A stretch of 64,000 bases of DNA from Neobacillus cucumis (GCF_023715505.1 NZ_JAMBOH010000004.1:62001-126000); one strand, 5' to 3'; positions 1 to 8,871 are shown, numbered from the stretch's first letter. The notes: generated by a model not told the origin, from the letters alone. A program made the numbers and translations.

Positions 1-801
1 CGCCACATCGACAATAACAGATCCTGGCTTCATTGTCTTCACCATTTCTTCAGTTACTAGTTTCGGAGCCTTTGCACCGGGAATTAACACTGCTCCAATG
101 AAAAGATCAGCTTCCGCAACTGCTTCTGCGATGTTAAATGGATTTGAAATTAATGTTTTAACTTGATTTCCAAAAATATCATCTAACTGGCGTAAACGGT
201 CGGCACTTAAATCTATGATGGTTACATCAGCACCTAGCCCAATAGCCATTTTAGCAGCATTTGTTCCAACAATACCACCACCAAGAATAGTTACCTTACC
301 ACGGTTAACTCCTGGTACGCCAGCTAGAAGGATTCCTTGACCGCCATTATTCTTTTGTAAGAATTGTGCACCAATTTGTGCGCTCATGCGACCGGCCACT
401 TCACTCATTGGGGTAAGCAGCGGAAGAGTTCTGTTTACAGAGACTGTTTCATACGCAATAGCAAGAACCCCTTTATCTTTAAGTGCCTTTGCTAAAGAAG
501 GTTCAGCAGCAAGGTGCAAATAAGTAAATAAGATTAACCCTTGGCGGAAATACTGATACTCACTTTCTAATGGCTCTTTTACCTTCATTATCATTTCTGA
601 TTTTGTCCAGACATCTTTAACATCTTCCAGGATTTCTGCGCCCGCTTTTGAATAGTCCTCATTAGTGAATCCGCTTCCAACACCGGCGTCTTTTTCTACT
701 AAAACATTATGACCAGCTTTTACTAATGAAACAACACCAGCTGGAGTAAGTGATACACGATTTTCGTTATTTTTAATCTCTTTAGGTACACCAATAAACA
801 T
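1..801 (-). CDS. ald: Alanine dehydrogenase, C-terminus cut by window edge
   Basis: Read on the minus strand from an ATG at 801, this frame stays open to the window edge (267 codons). The SD GGAGG lies just upstream of the ATG. The N-terminus [20 protein letters not shown] is typical of alanine dehydrogenase. Further along, [18 protein letters not shown] is the Rossmann nucleotide-binding loop, and the last visible residues (GSVIVDVA) belong to the same domain. The enzyme reversibly deaminates L-alanine to pyruvate with NAD+, feeding alanine into carbon metabolism and supporting sporulation in bacilli. The PucR-type gene immediately upstream on the same strand is probably its activator. About 100 residues are missing because of the window edge; nothing suggests a broken gene. 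Confidence 0.95.
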   Translation of the reverse strand, partial: MFIGVPKEIKNNENRVSLTPAGVVSLVKAGHNVLVEKDAGVGSGFTNEDYSKAGAEILEDVKDVWTKSEMIMKVKEPLESEYQYFRQGLILFTYLHLAAEPSLAKALKDKGVLAIAYETVSVNRTLPLLTPMSEVAGRMSAQIGAQFLQKNNGGQGILLAGVPGVNRGKVTILGGGIVGTNAAKMAIGLGADVTIIDLSADRLRQLDDIFGNQVKTLISNPFNIAEAVAEADLFIGAVLIPGAKAPKLVTEEMVKTMKPGSVIVDVA

Positions 802-936
802 ATCTGAAGTCCTCCCTAATACTTAAAAGTATTTCCTTGCTATGGCTAAAGTATAAAATGTTTTTCTCGGAAATACTTTGTTTAGAAAGTAGAAAATTTT
901 TCATCCATTTTGGGGATTTTCACAAAATGTTCAAAT

Positions 937-2169
937 CTATTTATATTTCTCGAGCTTTAGGTCAATATAGAGAAGCATTTTCTGGCTAGGGTCCTTAAAA
1001 TTCACATCTCCAATTTCAGAAATCCGCTTTAACCGGTAATTGAGAGTGTTCACATGAACATTTAGTTCCTTGGCGGCATCATTTATATTGTTATCTTTAT
1101 TTAAGAAAACCTCTAACGTTTCAATTAGATTACTATGATGTTTTAGGTCATATTCTTGCAGCCTTCTCAATGAATAATTTTCAGAAGCTTCACTTTGTCT
1201 TTTTTCCAAAATAACTTCAAAAAGTTGATAAATCCCCAGTTTTTGATAATTAAAAATTTCTTTTGTTTCTGCTGGGAATTTTTCTTTAATTGATAAAACA
1301 TTTAAGGTTTCTTTATATGCTTGGCCAATTTTTTGATAATCATCATAAATACTGCTGTATACAGGAGTGATTCCTTTGATCTGATACCGCTCGGCCATTG
1401 TCGAAACAAAGGTCTGAACAAAACGATTAAACTCTTGATAAGGCGCTTTATTATTAACAGCGGAGATTAAGACAATTAGTTGATTGCAGTCCATTGTATA
1501 TAGCAATATTTTCATCAGTTGACTGGTTTTTAATAAATAAGAAATATTTTGTTCTACTTTACTTGTTATGTTTTCTGGAAATTGAAATACTGCAATCACA
1601 AAGGAAGGGGAGGGAGTAATTTTCAATTCATGAAAACGCTCGTAGATGTCCTTTTCGGCCTTCAAGTGTCCTGTTAATAGTTTCCAGAAGAATTCCTGCG
1701 AATGTTCTTCTTTTTTATTTTTCCTGGTTTGCAGCTGTAAAAGTTTATTTTTTGCCGAATCCGCCGCTTTTTTGAGTAAATCAAAATCCTTATCAGTTAA
1801 GGTTTTATCAATTTCTATCGCCCAAATAAAGCCTAATACCTCATCTTGCTTCCAAATAGATATAGCAACTCTATTATTAAGTCCAATATCATCCATATTC
1901 TTAACACGGATTGGTTCACGGGTTTGAAGCAGGGCGGGAATGGTTCCTTCTTTCCATAATTGATTAATCACCTTCTCAGGCACTCTTCGTCCGATGATGG
2001 TATAAATCCTTGCGGGATCAGTCCGTTCATCATGTGTGCTATAGGCAAGAAGTCGATGATTAGCATCCTCAATCGTAATCGGGCAATTTAAAACTTGACT
2101 TATTAAATCTGCAAATTCTTCTAAACTATCAAAAGCGGTTTTAAACGGATCATGTTGTCTAGTATTCAA
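937..2169 (-). CDS. adeR: PucR/CdaR-type transcriptional activator, AdeR-like
   Basis: About 410 aa. The N-terminal half resembles a ligand-sensing GAF/PucR-type domain. A middle CdaR-like region follows, and the C-terminus is a PucR helix-turn-helix (NINDAAKELNVHVNTLNYRL, then KRISEIG). It sits directly upstream of ald on the same strand with a 135-bp gap. In B. subtilis the ald neighbour AdeR is a PucR-family activator of ald that responds to alanine; assigning that role here is inference from family and position. I place the start at a TTG at 2169 because GGAGG lies 8 nt upstream. The frame stays open to a GTG at 2196, but that codon has no SD. Confidence 0.82.
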   Translation of the reverse strand: MNTRQHDPFKTAFDSLEEFADLISQVLNCPITIEDANHRLLAYSTHDERTDPARIYTIIGRRVPEKVINQLWKEGTIPALLQTREPIRVKNMDDIGLNNRVAISIWKQDEVLGFIWAIEIDKTLTDKDFDLLKKAADSAKNKLLQLQTRKNKKEEHSQEFFWKLLTGHLKAEKDIYERFHELKITPSPSFVIAVFQFPENITSKVEQNISYLLKTSQLMKILLYTMDCNQLIVLISAVNNKAPYQEFNRFVQTFVSTMAERYQIKGITPVYSSIYDDYQKIGQAYKETLNVLSIKEKFPAETKEIFNYQKLGIYQLFEVILEKRQSEASENYSLRRLQEYDLKHHSNLIETLEVFLNKDNNINDAAKELNVHVNTLNYRLKRISEIGDVNFKDPSQKMLLYIDLKLEKYK

Positions 2170-2225
2170 AATGAAAACCTCCACAATGTCTATCACGGAA
2201 TGATTTTATTCTTTGGTAGGTAAGA

Positions 2226-2376
2226 AAGTATAAAAGTTTTTACCTAGAGAATTGTCCAGCTCCAGCGCCTAGCCCCTCGAGGCCACAAGCCAATCCGTCC
2301 AAAAGGTTAAAGAGCAACCTTTCGGCCGGCTCGTCTTGTGCTTGTCGGGGCTGACCAAGGCGCTTGCGCTTTTCTT
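2226..2376 (+). repeat. Modular hairpin repeat, copy R1 (left end + cassette 2 + right end)
   Basis: The left end contains AGCGCCT (2264-2270) followed by AGCCCC (2271-2276). These pair with GGGGCT (2347-2352) and AGGCGCT (2358-2364) at the right end. One interior cassette has a hairpin formed by AAAGGTT and AACCTTT. The copy ends GCGCTTTTCTTA. It lies between divergent genes, upstream of the permease. Copies R2 to R7 occur elsewhere in the window in the same orientation. Confidence 0.85.
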
Positions 2377-2487
2377 AGTTTAATTCTACAAAAAGTTATA
2401 GTAAATTTCTCGTTATTCTACAAAAAAGATTGTTCATAGAAATGTTAAAATAATGTCATAAAATGTTCGGATTTTTTCAAATAGATT

Positions 2488-2501
2488 TGAAAGCGCTAAC
2501 A
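2488..2501 (+). promoter_or_regulatory. Catabolite-responsive element (cre), CcpA site
   Basis: TGAAAGCGCTAACA matches the cre consensus TGWNANCGNTNWCA at every position. It lies about 135 bp upstream of the permease start and about 320 bp upstream of adeR. Carbon catabolite control of the permease is the simplest reading; whether the site activates or represses cannot be told without the transcription start. Confidence 0.75.
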
Positions 2502-2635
2502 ATAAAAAACAGGAGGATGGTCAGTCGCATTAATTGCTGATAAGTAGTATGATAATAATTCATAAATTATTTTTTGTCAAAATTCGAACAAGTGGATGAA
2601 TGGAAATTGAAGTTTTTTCAGGAGGAGATTCATAG

Positions 2636-4036
2636 ATGGGGAAAAACACTCAGAACAAAGAACTTCATCGCGGTTTAGAGGAAAGACATATAACGTTAAT
2701 GTCTCTCGGTGCAGCTATTGGGGTAGGATTATTTCTTGGTTCAGCGTCTGCGATCAAAATGGCGGGACCAGGTATTTTGGTTGGGTACGCATTTAGCGGA
2801 TTAATCATGTTTTTTATAATGAGAGCCTTAGGTGAAATGGCGATTCAAAAACCGGTAGCCGGTTCTTTTAGTAAATATGCGCGTGATTATTTAGGACCGC
2901 TGGCGGGATACATAACAGGTTGGAATTATTGGTTTTTATGGGTAGTTACTTGTATGGCTGAAATTACTGCCATTGGTATTTATATGGAATATTGGTTCCC
3001 AGCTGTTCCAAGATGGATATGGGCATTAGCAGCACTTGTCATTATGGCGTCAGTCAACTTCCTTGCTGTTAAAGCTTATGGGGAATTAGAATTTTGGTTT
3101 GCCTTAATTAAGATTGTTACAATCATTGCGATGATCCTAATCGGTGCCGGGATGATTCTCTTTGGTCTTGGTAATGGCGGAATTGCAACCGGTGTCAAGC
3201 ATTTATGGGAGCATGGCGGTTTCTTCCCGAATGGAATAAAAGGTGTGTTATTATCCCTGCAAATGGTTATGTTTGCCTACTTGGGAATTGAAATGATTGG
3301 GGTTACAGCTGGAGAGGTAAAAAATCCGGAAAAGTCGCTTGCAAGAGCAATAGATACTGTCTTTTGGCGGATTCTTCTATTTTATGTTGGAGCACTGTTT
3401 GTAATTATGTCGATTTATCCATGGGAGGAAATTGGTACAAAAGGGAGTCCATTTGTACTGACCTTTGAAAAAATTGGCATCCCTGGGGCAGCAGGTATTA
3501 TAAACTTTGTTGTTCTAACGGCAGCTCTTTCATCTTGTAATAGCGGTATTTTCAGTACAGCTAGGATGCTATTTAATCTTGCTGAGCATGGGGAGGCCCC
3601 TAAAAACTTTGGTAAGGTTAACAAAAGCGGTGTTCCCGGAGTTGCTGTGGTTGCCTCTGCAGGAGCTTTATTGATAGGGGTTATCCTAAATTATATTGTC
3701 CCTGCAAAGGTATTTACTTGGGTTACGAGTATTGCTACATTTGGTGCGATTTGGACTTGGGGAGTCATTCTTTTGTCGCAAATTCGTTATCGACAAACTC
3801 TTAAGCAGGGGGAAGTAAAGGTCCTAAAATATAAAATGCCATTATTTCCTTACACATCTTATTTCTCCTTAGCCTTTTTAGCGTTTGTCATTGGATTGAT
3901 GGGCTATAATCCTGATACAAGAATTGCTTTAGTAATCGGACCGTTATTCCTGGTCTTCTTAGTAGCAGTCTACTATATCAAAGGTTTTCATAAACGGGAT
4001 AAGATTGAAACTAATGTAAAAAAACGAATCATTTAA
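2636..4036 (+). CDS. Amino acid permease, APC superfamily
   Basis: 466 aa with about 12 hydrophobic segments. The N-terminus holds the APC-family signature: RGLEERHITLMSLGAAIGVG followed by LFLGSASAIKMAGP. A second typical stretch is MRALGEMAIQKPVAGSFSKY. Such proteins import amino acids by proton symport; the closest relatives I recall are the AlaP/YtnA, ProY and RocE-like transporters. The substrate cannot be read from the sequence, but the neighbouring ald-adeR pair makes alanine a reasonable guess. The start has an AGGAGGAG SD. A perfect cre box lies upstream and a strong terminator follows. Confidence 0.88.
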   Translation: MGKNTQNKELHRGLEERHITLMSLGAAIGVGLFLGSASAIKMAGPGILVGYAFSGLIMFFIMRALGEMAIQKPVAGSFSKYARDYLGPLAGYITGWNYWFLWVVTCMAEITAIGIYMEYWFPAVPRWIWALAALVIMASVNFLAVKAYGELEFWFALIKIVTIIAMILIGAGMILFGLGNGGIATGVKHLWEHGGFFPNGIKGVLLSLQMVMFAYLGIEMIGVTAGEVKNPEKSLARAIDTVFWRILLFYVGALFVIMSIYPWEEIGTKGSPFVLTFEKIGIPGAAGIINFVVLTAALSSCNSGIFSTARMLFNLAEHGEAPKNFGKVNKSGVPGVAVVASAGALLIGVILNYIVPAKVFTWVTSIATFGAIWTWGVILLSQIRYRQTLKQGEVKVLKYKMPLFPYTSYFSLAFLAFVIGLMGYNPDTRIALVIGPLFLVFLVAVYYIKGFHKRDKIETNVKKRII

Positions 4037-4041
4037 ACAGG

Positions 4042-4084
4042 AAAGAGCAGTAAGTCGTTTTATTGGACTTGCTGCTCTTTTTTT
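4042..4084 (+). terminator. Rho-independent terminator after the permease
   Basis: AAAGAGCAG and AAGTC pair with GACTT and CTGCTCTTT, and a run of seven or more T follows. Confidence 0.85.
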
Positions 4085-4164
4085 ACAAAAATACCTAATA
4101 CTCAAATATTAGGATGTTCCTTTCTTTCACATACTATTATTGTAAAAAAAGGAGGGTAATTTGA

Positions 4165-4983
4165 TTGAATAGGAAGATTGGATGGCTTTTAACCTTAATA
4201 ATGGTTGTGTCACTCTCAGGTCTAAATGTAAAAGCTGAGACGAAAGGCAGTTCTTCGTTAAACCTGTATGATCAAAATACCATGTCTGTACTTTGGTTTC
4301 AAAACTCAGCTGAAGCAAGAGCTTTATATTTTCAAGGTTATAACATGGGGAGAATGCGATTAGATGAGCTATTAAGGGACCGACCTAAAACAACCGGATT
4401 AAAACCCGCAATTGTATTAGATATAGACGAGACGATCCTTGATAACAGTCCGCATCAGGCGTGGTTTGTCCTTCATGGGAAAGGAGTCCCGTTCGGCTGG
4501 AATGAATGGTTTAGACGTGGGGAAGCCAAAGCCTTGCCTGGTGCAATTGAATTTTTGCAATATGCTAATGCAAGGGGAGTCGATATTTTTTACATATCGA
4601 ATCGAAACGAAACGGAAAAAAAAGCAACGATGAAAAATTTATTAAATGTAGGTGCTCCTCAAGTAATTAGTGAGCATGTGTTATTACAACAGCCCGGAGA
4701 AAGAGGGAAGGAAACCCGCCGCATTCAGGTAGCAAAAACTCACGACATTCTTTTGTACTTTGGAGATAATTTAGGTGATTTTAGCGGGTTTGATGGGTTA
4801 ACGGTTTCAGAAAGATCTAATGAGGTTGATAAACGCAAGGATGAGTTTGGCCGTAAACTGATTGTTTTCCCTAACCCCATGTATGGCGATTGGGAGGGTG
4901 CTATGTATCATTACGACTATAGAAAAACAAATGAAGAAAAGGACAGGCTAAGAAAGAAGTTACTAGAAATTTATATTCGGTAA
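4165..4983 (+). CDS. Secreted 5'-nucleotidase/acid phosphatase, lipoprotein e(P4) family
   Basis: 272 aa, class C acid phosphatase of the HAD superfamily. The catalytic motif LDIDETILDNSP is at about residues 87-98. FYISNRNETE is motif II, and ILLYFGDNLGDF carries the C-terminal acidic motif. Relatives dephosphorylate nucleotides and other phosphomonoesters outside the membrane. The start is a TTG with GGAGGG 8 nt upstream. The N-terminus is a signal peptide (Lys/Arg, hydrophobic core, VKA before Glu). There is no lipobox cysteine, so unlike the name-giving e(P4) lipoprotein this one looks released by ordinary signal peptidase. It appears monocistronic with its own terminator. Confidence 0.85.
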   Translation: MNRKIGWLLTLIMVVSLSGLNVKAETKGSSSLNLYDQNTMSVLWFQNSAEARALYFQGYNMGRMRLDELLRDRPKTTGLKPAIVLDIDETILDNSPHQAWFVLHGKGVPFGWNEWFRRGEAKALPGAIEFLQYANARGVDIFYISNRNETEKKATMKNLLNVGAPQVISEHVLLQQPGERGKETRRIQVAKTHDILLYFGDNLGDFSGFDGLTVSERSNEVDKRKDEFGRKLIVFPNPMYGDWEGAMYHYDYRKTNEEKDRLRKKLLEIYIR

Positions 4984-4996
4984 ATTCTTTAATAAA

Positions 4997-5030
4997 GAAG
5001 ACACCTAATGGGGTGTCTTCGCTTATTTTA
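4997..5030 (+). terminator. Terminator hairpin after the phosphatase gene
   Basis: GAAGACACC pairs with GGTGTCTTC around a 6-nt loop; the T-rich tail is weak (GCTTATTTTA). Confidence 0.6.
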
Positions 5031-5050
5031 GAAGATAGATAAGGACAAGT

Positions 5051-5416
5051 TTATTGCTTTACATTTTTCAAGATGTTTATCGCAAAGACTATGATCCCTA
5101 TAACCAATAATGTTCCACCAACAGCAACTGCAGGTCCGGCACTATCTACACCGGAGACCAAAAAGGCAAGCCCAATCATCATAATTGGAAGTGAGATATT
5201 ATGGAGCCAAAAATGAACCTTCGCAAGTTTGGTTTTAGCCGCATTTGGAAATCCGACATAAATCAAGCCAGCAAGTGCCATTGACATCCAACCTAATAAA
5301 TTAATATGCACATGAACAGGTGTAAAGTCAAAGGCTTCCGTCATCGACATATACATGCCAATGAGCACCCCAATAACAAAATAGATCACGGAAATCTTAA
5401 TCAATTTAACCGCCAT
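5051..5416 (-). CDS. Small four-helix membrane protein resembling haem-copper oxidase subunit I
   Basis: 121 aa with four predicted transmembrane helices. The motif VHVHINLLGW, followed by a further His in VHFWLHN, resembles haem-ligand helices of cytochrome oxidase/NO reductase subunit I. Bacillus homologues are often labelled cytochrome-c oxidase for that reason. At this length it cannot be a complete oxidase. I regard it as a membrane protein of unknown role with possible haem binding. The start is ATG. It faces the phosphatase gene convergently. Confidence 0.7.
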   Translation of the reverse strand: MAVKLIKISVIYFVIGVLIGMYMSMTEAFDFTPVHVHINLLGWMSMALAGLIYVGFPNAAKTKLAKVHFWLHNISLPIMMIGLAFLVSGVDSAGPAVAVGGTLLVIGIIVFAINILKNVKQ

Positions 5417-5515
5417 TTTCCTGCCCCCTTATGTTAAAAAATATGACTATAGTACTAAATATGAAGGGAGGAACTGAAAAAGAACCATTCTCTAGTAGGG
5501 ATTTTTGAAAACTCG

Positions 5516-5543
5516 AAAAAAAAAAAGCCTTAGTAAATAAGGC
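5516..5543 (-). terminator. Terminator of the DUF445 gene
   Basis: On the minus strand GCCTTATTTACTAAGGC forms a short hairpin followed by about 11 T. Confidence 0.85.
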
Positions 5544-5547
5544 GAAT

Positions 5548-6804
5548 TTAAAAGAATGCTCTTAACCCAACTAAGATAAGTCCTATCAAAAATCCGCAAA
5601 CAGCTCCATTAACCCGGATCCATTGAAGGTCTTTTCCGACGTTAGTTTCGACCATGTTAATCAATGTTTTATCGTCTAATTTGTCTAAATTCTCTTTAAC
5701 AAGCTTGCCAATTTTAGAATGATTTTTATCCACAAAGGAAGAAAGTTTTGATTTAATCCACGTATCTATAGCCTCTACTTTTTCGGGGCTAGTTTTTAAT
5801 TCCGTTAGCATGTCATTTATAAATGGAAGTAAGTAATGATTTAAAAAGCCAGGTTCTGCAACGAAATTGATAGCTTTTTGCTGAAACTGTTCTAATATAT
5901 CATTAATTTGCTCTTGTGACTCCCATTTAGTAATGGCATGTGATTTCAAATTCGAAAGTTCTTCATAGATTTTTTCGTCTGTTTTAATTGATTCAAGCTT
6001 ATTTCGGATATGAATTAATAAAGTTCGGCGATTTGGGTTATAGGGGTCGCTGTAACTGGCAACTCCTTTTTGAATTAGGTTTTGGATAATGTTACCCAAT
6101 TTTTCCTCGTTAACAAGATTACTAAAAGATTTCAGAGCAAACTGCATAAAGCCATCTGCTTTGATGTTTTCCACAGCATCCACTGCCATTCCGCCCAGCT
6201 TATATTTAGTGGAATCTTTCGCGGCCCATTCGTCGATTTCCTTGAGAATGTAATCTAAGGTTTTTTCGTCATATTTTCGTTCTGTTACTTGCTCAATAAG
6301 TAAGGGTAGATAATTTTTTATATCCCAGTCATCTAATTTAGCTTTTAGTTCTTTTTCGATAATTGGCGTTAGCTTTCTTACCTCTATTTTTTTAATCAAG
6401 TGTTGAACTAGCGTGACGACATTTTTTTGTAGCGATTGGGAATTCATTTCAGTCTCTAATATCTCTATAAACTTATTGGTGAAAGCAATCGTATTGATTT
6501 TTTTACGAATACTTTCCTTAGTAAGCCACTCATTTTCAAGCATGGATATTATTCCTGCTGTAATTCGTTGCCGGTTCTTTGGCAGCAATGCAGTATGGGG
6601 AATTGGAATCCCCAGCGGGTGTCGAAAAAGTGCAGTTACCGCAAACCAGTCTGCTAATCCACCGACGAGCCCCGCTTCAAAACCACCTTGGAGGATATTT
6701 CCCCAAAATGAATCCTGTAATGGAATGGTAGCAATAAATCCGATTCCCATGATTATAAGAGAAATAGTCGCTAAATGATGCGATTTATTTTTCTGTTTTA
6801 CCAT
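5548..6804 (-). CDS. DUF445 family membrane-anchored protein (YjiN-like)
   Basis: 418 aa. An N-terminal hydrophobic segment (residues 12-30) is followed by the DUF445 signature GGFEAGLVGGLADWFAVTAL and FRHPLGIPIPHTALLP. A long helical, charged middle region follows, and a transmembrane helix ends the protein. Length and architecture match E. coli YjiN more than the shorter B. subtilis YheB. The function is unknown in the family. It stands alone with a strong terminator. Confidence 0.8.
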   Translation of the reverse strand: MVKQKNKSHHLATISLIIMGIGFIATIPLQDSFWGNILQGGFEAGLVGGLADWFAVTALFRHPLGIPIPHTALLPKNRQRITAGIISMLENEWLTKESIRKKINTIAFTNKFIEILETEMNSQSLQKNVVTLVQHLIKKIEVRKLTPIIEKELKAKLDDWDIKNYLPLLIEQVTERKYDEKTLDYILKEIDEWAAKDSTKYKLGGMAVDAVENIKADGFMQFALKSFSNLVNEEKLGNIIQNLIQKGVASYSDPYNPNRRTLLIHIRNKLESIKTDEKIYEELSNLKSHAITKWESQEQINDILEQFQQKAINFVAEPGFLNHYLLPFINDMLTELKTSPEKVEAIDTWIKSKLSSFVDKNHSKIGKLVKENLDKLDDKTLINMVETNVGKDLQWIRVNGAVCGFLIGLILVGLRAFF

Positions 6805-6890
6805 CTTTGTACCCCTCGTTCTTAAATTATTATTAAATTAGTTAGTGCTATTATCTCAATATAGTTGAAGGAAAAGCAAAAAAAACTACC

Positions 6891-6924
6891 CAAAAAAAAG
6901 AAATTCCTCTCAGAGCTGAGAGGA
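6891..6924 (-). terminator. Terminator overlapping the end of the 221-aa gene
   Basis: On the minus strand TCCTCTCAG and CTGAGAGGA form a near-perfect hairpin followed by an A-interrupted T run. The stop codon of the preceding gene lies inside the stem. Confidence 0.85.
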
Positions 6925-7575
6925 GTTTTTATTCTGGGGTGTAATATGTGTGATGAGACCATCTAAATCGGTAATGTAAAATTGTGTTTTAGGGGCCTTT
7001 TTTAAGTAGTGTTCTTGGAGGAGCAGATAATAGTTTACCCTGTGCAGCGGATCAAAACTTAACATAGGATATTCTTTATGGTCTTTCACATACTGATCAA
7101 CTGCCTTTTGGACCATATCCATTTCAATTGGTATTAGTTTTTCATTTTCTTCGAATAGATCATAGGTCTCCTTCGACATATAAAAATTTTTATAAGGAAT
7201 TCCACCAAGATAGGGAGTAAGCTTCTCAAAATCAATGCTATTATCATCTTGAACTAAAATGGTACGGAAAACTCCTTTTGGAAGTTTTTCAGAATATTCC
7301 CTTACGGCTATTCTCACTTGGTCAAGCGTAACTTCGATTTGTGGATAGTTAATAATAGAGTCATTATTAGACTTATTATTAACTTTAGTTGTATCACCTG
7401 GCATATTAATATATTTATGAATTTTTGAATATACGGTTAGTCCTCCAACTCCAATTACTAAAAAGATTCCAATGATGGTGAAGGTTGAATCAATTTCATA
7501 CCAGTTTTCAAGAATCGCTCCAAATTTATAGCCAACATAATCGAAAATAGGAATGATGGCAGTACTAACAATCAC
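6910..7575 (-). CDS. Membrane-anchored protein of unknown function
   Basis: 221 aa from a GTG start with AAAGGGG upstream. Two hydrophobic segments lie in the first 55 residues. After a polar linker rich in Asn and Ser comes a soluble domain of about 140 residues (from IEVTLDQVRIAVREYSEK) that resembles Bacillaceae-only domains of unknown function; I could not assign a family with certainty. No catalytic motif is obvious. The gene appears to stand alone and its stop codon is embedded in the terminator. Confidence 0.65.
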   Translation of the reverse strand: MIVSTAIIPIFDYVGYKFGAILENWYEIDSTFTIIGIFLVIGVGGLTVYSKIHKYINMPGDTTKVNNKSNNDSIINYPQIEVTLDQVRIAVREYSEKLPKGVFRTILVQDDNSIDFEKLTPYLGGIPYKNFYMSKETYDLFEENEKLIPIEMDMVQKAVDQYVKDHKEYPMLSFDPLHRVNYYLLLQEHYLKKAPKTQFYITDLDGLITHITPQNKNSSQL

Positions 7576-7784
7576 AATGCCTAACCCCTTTCTTTGAAAG
7601 TTTTATTAAAAGTTGGAACGATCTAACAAGAGGGAATTTATGTCATCTTTATTATACCTAAAAAAAGTAGTAGTGTAACATGGCTTCCAATTTATAACTA
7701 TTTTTTTTAAAAAAAACAAGGATGGATAGATTGGAATTAATAACAGGCTGATGTTGAGAAGGCATATAAACTATTTGCAGAATC

Positions 7785-7815
7785 CAAAAGACCAGCCATT
7801 ATAAAACGGCTGGTC
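7785..7815 (-). terminator. Terminator of the HesB-like gene
   Basis: GACCAGCC and GGCTGGTC form an 8-bp stem followed on the minus strand by TTTT. Confidence 0.7.
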
Positions 7816-7824
7816 TTGATCATA

Positions 7825-8127
7825 CTAATGAATGGCTTTTTCTTTATAGATAATTTGAATTTCCTCAAGTACTTCATCAAAAGATAAGTATGTCTCAGTG
7901 TCTTCAAAAAACCATATATCATTTCCTTCAACATAAAAGGTAATTCCGTTCATTTCTTGTGCATAACCGGCATCTTCAGGCTGCTCAACTGAAAAAGCAA
8001 GGCTATAACCTTTATTTTTTTCTCCAAAGCCTGCATATTGAGGAAACAGGCGAATACTGATTGGCTTATTTATTTCAAATTCCTCCGTGAACCATAAAGC
8101 TGCTTTTTCATCGATTGATATGAACAT
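7825..8127 (-). CDS. HesB/YneR-like protein lacking cluster cysteines
   Basis: 100 aa. The start MFISIDEKAALWFTEEF and the motif FPQYAGFGEKNKGYSLAF place it in the HesB-like (IscA-fold) family, near B. subtilis YneR. IscA-type scaffolds use three cysteines to bind Fe-S clusters, but this protein has no cysteine at all, so it should not carry a cluster in the usual way. Its role is unknown. A palindrome matching the Fnr box lies about 120 bp upstream. Confidence 0.72.
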   Translation of the reverse strand: MFISIDEKAALWFTEEFEINKPISIRLFPQYAGFGEKNKGYSLAFSVEQPEDAGYAQEMNGITFYVEGNDIWFFEDTETYLSFDEVLEEIQIIYKEKAIH

Positions 8128-8481
8128 ATTTTTTACACCAACCTTTTAAGTTAATTATTCGTCATAAGGTAGCTGAAAGGTAAAGATTAAAAATGTTAGC
8201 CCTCTATTCCTTATAATGTAAGACTATAATATTTATAGTGAAATTAATGTGATATTATTCACATTAATAAGTTAATTAATTAAATGTTCACTTTTTTGCT
8301 TAGATTGTTCCCCTTATAAAGGGGGAATCCCTTTAAAATGGTTAATAAATTGACAATTGTTGACGATTATGTGAATGCGTCCAAGGAGTTTATCTATTGG
8401 AGGTGAATGTGCTGTTTTTGTAACATATATACAGTGGAAATGATGATAAAATTAAGGAACAAATAAAAGTGAGGTTGTTCA
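8128..8481. other. Divergent intergenic region with an Fnr-like palindrome
   Basis: This AT-rich 354-bp gap holds the inverted repeat at 8244-8267 and a GC dyad at 8308-8327. I find no supported gene. A 19-codon ATG frame near 8408 lies too close to its SD-like GGAGGTG. Confidence 0.5.
8244..8267. promoter_or_regulatory. Inverted repeat matching the Fnr/CRP-type box
   Basis: TTAATGTGA and TCACATTAA are perfect 9-bp arms around a 6-nt spacer (TATTAT). The core TGTGA-N6-TCACA is the Fnr consensus of bacilli. It could serve either the HesB-like gene or the coiled-coil gene. No regulator gene is in the window. Confidence 0.5.
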
Positions 8482-8778
8482 ATGGGTAATGAATTTGAAA
8501 AATTACCAGAGAATGAACTGGATTTAAGAAGCTTAATCCAAACATTCAATGTTACATTAGAAGCGATTGAAAAAAGGCTATCAAGATTAGAAAAAATGGA
8601 TAGCATTGAACATCGAGTGGAAGTAAATCAGATTGATTTGTCTGATATTAAAGATTCACTGCAGAGGATTGAAGAGACACACAGCATTGAGCTTCAGCAT
8701 GTAAATCGCCGGCTTGACTCCCATTTAGTGAAAATCGCGAAGCTAGAAGAAGAAATGATCATCTCAAAAAATATATAA
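8482..8778 (+). CDS. Small coiled-coil protein of unknown function
   Basis: 98 aa, strongly charged, with heptad-like Leu/Ile spacing over most of its length (IEKRLSRLEKMDS, IKDSLQRIEETHS). It has no signal peptide, membrane segment or cysteine. The start is ATG, with AGTGAGG 7 nt upstream. It is flanked by terminators, so it is probably monocistronic. No family is recognised; a cytosolic oligomer or an adaptor is a guess only. Confidence 0.65.
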   Translation: MGNEFEKLPENELDLRSLIQTFNVTLEAIEKRLSRLEKMDSIEHRVEVNQIDLSDIKDSLQRIEETHSIELQHVNRRLDSHLVKIAKLEEEMIISKNI

Positions 8779-8789
8779 TCTTAAGTGGA

Positions 8790-8820
8790 GACTGTTGTCC
8801 TATACAGTCTTTTTATTTTT
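8790..8820 (+). terminator. Terminator after the coiled-coil gene
   Basis: GACTGT pairs with ACAGTC, followed by TTTTTATTTTT. Confidence 0.6.
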
Positions 8821-8836
8821 GTCTACTGACAAATAG

Positions 8837-8871
8837 TAAAAAATAGACCGAAAGATTCGGCCTATTTTTTT
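8837..8871. terminator. Bidirectional terminator between convergent genes
   Basis: AAAAAATAG, CCGAAAG, ATTCGG and TATTTTTTT form a stem with A and T tracts on opposite sides, serving both the coiled-coil gene and the CNNM gene. Confidence 0.8.

Larger units (their letters stand above)
2170..2635. other. Intergenic region between adeR and the permease
   Basis: This 466-bp divergent region holds repeat copy R1 (about 2226-2376), a perfect CcpA cre box (2488-2501) and the permease ribosome binding site (AGGAGGAG before 2636). I see no additional gene in it. Confidence 0.7.

Noticed and set aside
2226..2376. Insertion sequence or transposon remnant as explanation of the repeats
   Set aside because: No transposase fragment, no evident target-site duplication, and the ends form an inverted stem with covarying sequence. 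A non-autonomous mobile element is not excluded.
7737..7934. 65-codon frame on the minus strand
   Set aside because: It overlaps the HesB-like gene in another frame and crosses its terminator.
8408..8467. 19-codon ATG frame after GGAGGTG
   Set aside because: The SD is only about one base from the ATG, and no similar peptide is known to me.
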